Source of the DNA: Chara braunii
Lineage: Eukaryota; Streptophyta; Charophyceae; Charales; Characeae
Direction of reading: 5' to 3'
NCBI GenBank assembly: GCA_003427395.1
Contig: BFEA01000006.1
Coordinates: 5,579,874 to 5,622,580 of the forward strand
Length of the DNA stretch: 42,707 nt
The notes beneath the pieces were generated by a model. It was not told where the DNA came from. It worked only from the letters and a program-made list of their open reading frames with translations, and searched no databases. Shown piece after piece: positions 39,331-42,707 of this stretch. The translations under genes were made by a program, and so were the position numbers. Every line of letters begins with the position of its first letter. Within the stretch, counting starts at the first letter, position 1.

Positions 39331-40731
39331 GTTGCGATTGTGACTGAGGTCAACTTGGATGTATCCGCTATCATGACCGCCCTTTATTGCTATTAGAGCA
39401 TTGGCCGCCTGTTGTAGTATAGTCGTTCGACCTCGTTGGAGTTCCAACACGGGTGCGATTGTAGTCGGGTACGTTGGGTTAGTAGGAGGCAGGGCCTGGC
39501 ACAAACCACAACGCGAGCGGGGCAGGAGTGATGAGCTGGAGTAGCATGAGAGCGGGGCAGTAAGGACGAGCGGGGCAGAAGGGATGACTGAGACAACTGC
39601 GAGGTAAATGTGGAAAAAGACGGGGGATGCATGAAACTGAGGGGCCGAAGACGTAAGCTCGGTTGATAAAGCGTCCGAGTGGTGCTCGGAAGGTTGTGGG
39701 TCTGGCTACCATTGATCTCACGTAGATGGGCAGGCGGAAGGGCTACATGTTCGCCTGTTGGATGGCGTGCGGCTAGTTGAGCCGATTATTGTAGTTGCGG
39801 ACTACGTCTTCTCCCCCTTGCACGACCCGACAAGCGGTAACTGTCGCACTCTTGTGATTGACTATACACGATTGACCTATGGCCGTATATTGTTTTGCCA
39901 CCACTACGCTGCTGCGTACGGATGCTGCTGCGGACGAGGCACGAGCTGCACCTGTTGGCTGCTATCGTTAACTACAGAGGGATTGCCATTGCCTACTGAC
40001 TGACTGCGGTATATTGCTGCATGCCGCAACTGGCTGGTCACTGACTATTACGGCCTGCGGCACGGCGGCACGTGGACTTAGAGGACCTAGAGGGTGGACG
40101 GAGTCGGGGAAGGAAGGTGTTGCTGCGGATTGAAGGTTCGGCAGAGGGTTAGCTCTGGTAGTTTTGACTTCAACATCGACCAAGCTATCGGGTTTTTCGT
40201 CCTCCATTGCGGGGCCCTCAGGCGAGCCAAGGTTTCAAGGCCCTCTGTTGCGAGTCTGAGAGCACCTCTCCTGGATCTAAGAGTCTGAAATCTTCTCTTC
40301 CATCCCTTCTCAATCTAAGTCTAGTCTGCTGGTTCTGAGAGGAAGGCGGCAGGCGAGATTGCAACCCGTAATCCGCGCCAAGGCCTCTGTGGGAGGTTCG
40401 CCCCACCGATTGTGGGAGCTCTGCCGGAACGCAGAAGGAGTTGTGGAGGCAGGGAACTGAGAGATAACCATTGCTTCCCCTCTATATACCCTGGTATAAC
40501 CCTTATGTATACATCTTGCTATGTGTCTGATGGAGAGTATTGCGTGCATCCTGTATTTGACTTTGGGTTTAACTTTCAGGACATAACCCAGACTAAGTAA
40601 GGGAACGTACGTGTAATGGCAGTTTCAGTTTCTTTGATTGACTGAAGGCAGACTTGTTCAAGAAAGGGGGTTGCATCTGAGGGAAGGGTGGGAGAAAGAT
40701 GGTTTTGCTTGAGACTGACAGGGTCCTATGG

Positions 40732-41560
40732 GGTCAGGCATGTTCCATAAGATTGGATGGCCTGACCGCTGTGTTTTGTTTCTTTGAACTGCATGGAGAA
40801 TTAGACAAGTTCCATAAGATAGGATGGTCTGATTGCTCTGAACTGTGAGGGAGTGACTGTGGTTGACGTTTCAGGAGCCAAGCCTGTACCATAAGATTGG
40901 AGGGTTTGGTTGCCGTGTTTAGTTGGGGTTTATTCTGTTTCAATTGTTTCGGCGCGAGGAGGTCTGAGCAAGTCCATAAGATTGGATGGCCCAACCCCTT
41001 CCTGTTTTATTCTGATGGGATAATTCTCGCTGAAGACAAAGCATGTCCTTAAGATTGGACGACTTTTAACTCATGCCGCACACAGGGGATCAGAGAGAAA
41101 TGAACCTGGCAAAGGACCAGATATGTTCCGTAAGATTGGATGGTCTGGTCCAATGCCTAGCACATGCAGGAATCCAAGGGGTTAAAATTTGGCTATACTT
41201 TATACTATCCTATCTATGAACATGCTAGTCAGGCACGGATTCCATAAGATTGGATGGTCAGGCTATAACTTATCATGAAATGTAGGGAGTATAACTAGGA
41301 GTATAACTGAAGGTAACCTTGGGAAGGCTGGGCCTTGTTTTTAAGATGAACAACTCAGTCCTACGTCCAACGTTTGAACACTAAGTTAAGAGAGAGATAT
41401 ATATAACCTGGGTATTAAACAGTTCAGGGTGACTAGGCTTTGCTTCTAAGATGAACGGCTTAGTCATATGCCCAAAAGAAGAGAAAAATAGTTGTGCAAC
41501 CTGTTCGTATATACTTGATGGCTAAGTCAGGCATGTTCCATAAGATTGGATGGCCTGATT
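40732..41560 (+). ncRNA. Ten-hairpin array with conserved TAAGAT loop (Element X copy 2)
   Basis: The same ten hairpins in the same order as 11929-12773. Several stems changed on both sides relative to copy 1. Hairpin 6 is GGACCAGA/TCTGGTCC here against a wobble-rich CCAGGT/GGTCTGG. The last is AGTCAGGC/GCCTGATT here against AGTCAG/TTGGCT. Hairpin 5 is AAAG/CTTT here against CAGGGC/GCCTTG. Hairpin 4 (GAGC/GCCC) and hairpin 7 carry mismatches. Loops stay TAAGAT, apart from a few single changes. Confidence 0.8.
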
Positions 41561-41867
41561 TTAGGCCTTATGTAAGCGGGGTATAAGGGGTTAAATTATT
41601 GAAAGATTATGAACTATTGTTTGCCAAATTGACTGAGGGCTGGTGAGAGTACTTACCTTTGTGGTTTGGCCTGCATGTGATTGAGTGAGGCTACTTCTTG
41701 GTCTGAGTTTTAGTTTGATAGGTAGTTGCTTTAGTTGCTCACCACATGCTAGAGCCATAGGAGCTGGTTTTGATTTCTGCATTTTCTGAGCTAAGTTTGT
41801 TTTACTTAGATCGATTCTCACATTTTCTGGGATCTTTTATTATACTTGGCTTTGTATGAATTTTGGA

Positions 41868-42170
41868 AAGCTACTTTCTCTATGGGAAGCGCTGCCGAAA
41901 TTTCTACAGATCCAAGGAGTTAGTCAATTTTTGACTTTTAAAGTTCAATTTGTCTAAAAGTTCATATGTGGCTGAGTAAAAATCTGGAAAGTCTCCTTCT
42001 CTAAGGGGAGTGTTGCCCAAATTTTTGCTAATTCAGGGAGTTAGGCAAAATTGGAGTTTGGGAAGTTAAAGACTATCTCTGTTTTCATATTCAGGCTGAT
42101 ATAAACTCTTAAAAGACACTTTTCCTATGGGAAGCGTTGCCGAAATTTTCTTAGTTTAAAGGAGATAGAT
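41868..42170 (+). repeat. Three-fold GGGAAGCGCTGCC repeat (Element X copy 2)
   Basis: Units near 41890, 42010 and 42130 match the three units of copy 1, with TGGGAAGCGCTGCCGA, GGGGAGTGTTGCCCA and TGGGAAGCGTTGCCGA. The changes from copy 1 keep pairing through T-G wobble. Confidence 0.6.
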
Positions 42171-42489
42171 TATATTTTGACAGGTGGCGATCCTGGCGAT
42201 CCACCCTGTATAGGGGAGACTCTGCCAAGGTCTACCTTTGCTTTGGGCACTGCTAAGGGTAGATTTAAGCTTAGTTAGTTCGAGTGAGATTGTGACTATC
42301 CTTCATGGACTTATAGGTTTAGCCTGGGGATAGGCCTGCCATGTGTTACAGGTCCTCTTGATCGGTTGATTCAGGGCTTGGACTAGTTTCAGCTTGATCC
42401 ACAAGGATCATCTTCTGTTATCACTAATAACAGGTCGGTTGTCGACTCGTCAGTTTACGATTCAACTCCAATTCACTCCTGCCTCTCAA

Positions 42490-42707
42490 CCTAAAGGCTT
42501 TAGCCAGGGTTGTCACCCGGGGACCCCCGGGGGCAAAGCCGGGGCGGGGATTTCACCCCGGACACCCTCCCGCAGGGGCGTCGACCCCCGGACCCCGCTG
42601 AAGACCCCCGCGCTCACCCGACCCCCGGCACTTCAGCGGGCCCCCAACCCCGACACCCAGCACCCTGGCCCCGACCCCCGCACCCCCGCCGACCCTGGCC
42701 CCGGACC
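42490..42707. repeat. GC-rich GACCCCCG-type repeat block, truncated by window end
   Basis: An abrupt change to about 75-80% GC with repeated GACCCC(C)G and CACCCC phrases. It includes a perfect 10-bp inverted repeat CCCGCTGAAG (42594-42603) / CTTCAGCGGG (42631-42640). No gene was seen. It starts exactly where homology of Element X copy 2 ends. Confidence 0.6.

Larger units (their letters stand above)
36868..42480 (+). mobile_element. Element X copy 2 (long copy, 3' end not in window)
   Basis: Starts GTGTCGGTGTGAATACCC and follows copy 1 through to ATTCAACTCCAATTCACTCC (42480; 13720 in copy 1), with all structured modules in the same order. It is in direct orientation relative to copy 1, 29.5 kb away. 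Divergence is substantial but structures are kept. After 42480 it is replaced by GC-rich DNA, so the last 1.4 kb seen in copy 1 is missing. No coding region is supported; frames such as 37729-38622 (minus) are low complexity. Confidence 0.65.

Overview
This window looks like nuclear DNA of a plant-lineage eukaryote with a large, repeat-filled genome; a charophyte alga such as Chara is my best guess. The reasons are a plant-type nicotinate phosphoribosyltransferase first exon with a canonical splice donor, a decayed plastid rps2 fragment, chromodomain-bearing Ty3 retrotransposons (chromoviruses), an L1-like LINE, and long stretches without codon structure. The organism call is inference. Only one probable host gene is convincing. 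Almost everything else is nested mobile DNA.

Layout. Positions 1-2175 are probably intron 1 of the nicotinate phosphoribosyltransferase gene (minus strand) and hold a plastid insert and simple repeats. Exon 1 is 2176-2510, followed by its upstream region to about 3.2 kb. From 3277 a plus-strand LINE pseudogene runs to about 4655, where it is cut by chromovirus DNA. A LINE C-terminal part reappears at about 30.06-30.93 kb. Between the two LINE parts lie at least two, probably three, broken chromoviruses. G1 (minus) has its 3' end at 4656-6324, integrase/chromodomain at 6325-7416, more integrase at 15111-15179, and integrase/RNase H at 23491-24896. G2 (minus) has integrase, RNase H, RT and linker at 25296-27690. 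G3 (plus) has an RT piece at 24897-25295 and integrase, chromodomain and 3' end at 27691-29990.

G1's integrase gene is itself split by two large non-autonomous insertions. The first is a 7.7-kb structured element (7417-15110, here 'Element X'). The second is an 8.3-kb insert (15180-23490) with a 9-10 bp target duplication and one unknown ORF. Element X has a second long copy at 36868-42480, a 5'-end fragment at 35937-36540 and a 3'-end fragment at 34860-35098.

The most unusual content is inside Element X. Each long copy carries, in the same order, (i) a tRNA-like module with Pol III A and B boxes, (ii) a tandem array of about 175-bp units each headed by a hairpin, (iii) an array of ten hairpins with an almost invariant TAAGAT loop and strongly co-varying stems, and (iv) three repeats of a second short stem motif. 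The compensatory changes and the excess of G-T over A-C pairs point to selection on a plus-strand RNA structure with no obvious protein.

The assembly has artefacts: a Nextera mosaic-end junction with a 143-bp duplication (10139-10462), a 110-N gap whose two sides are the same 85 bp, and a patch of ambiguous bases at 18358-18500.
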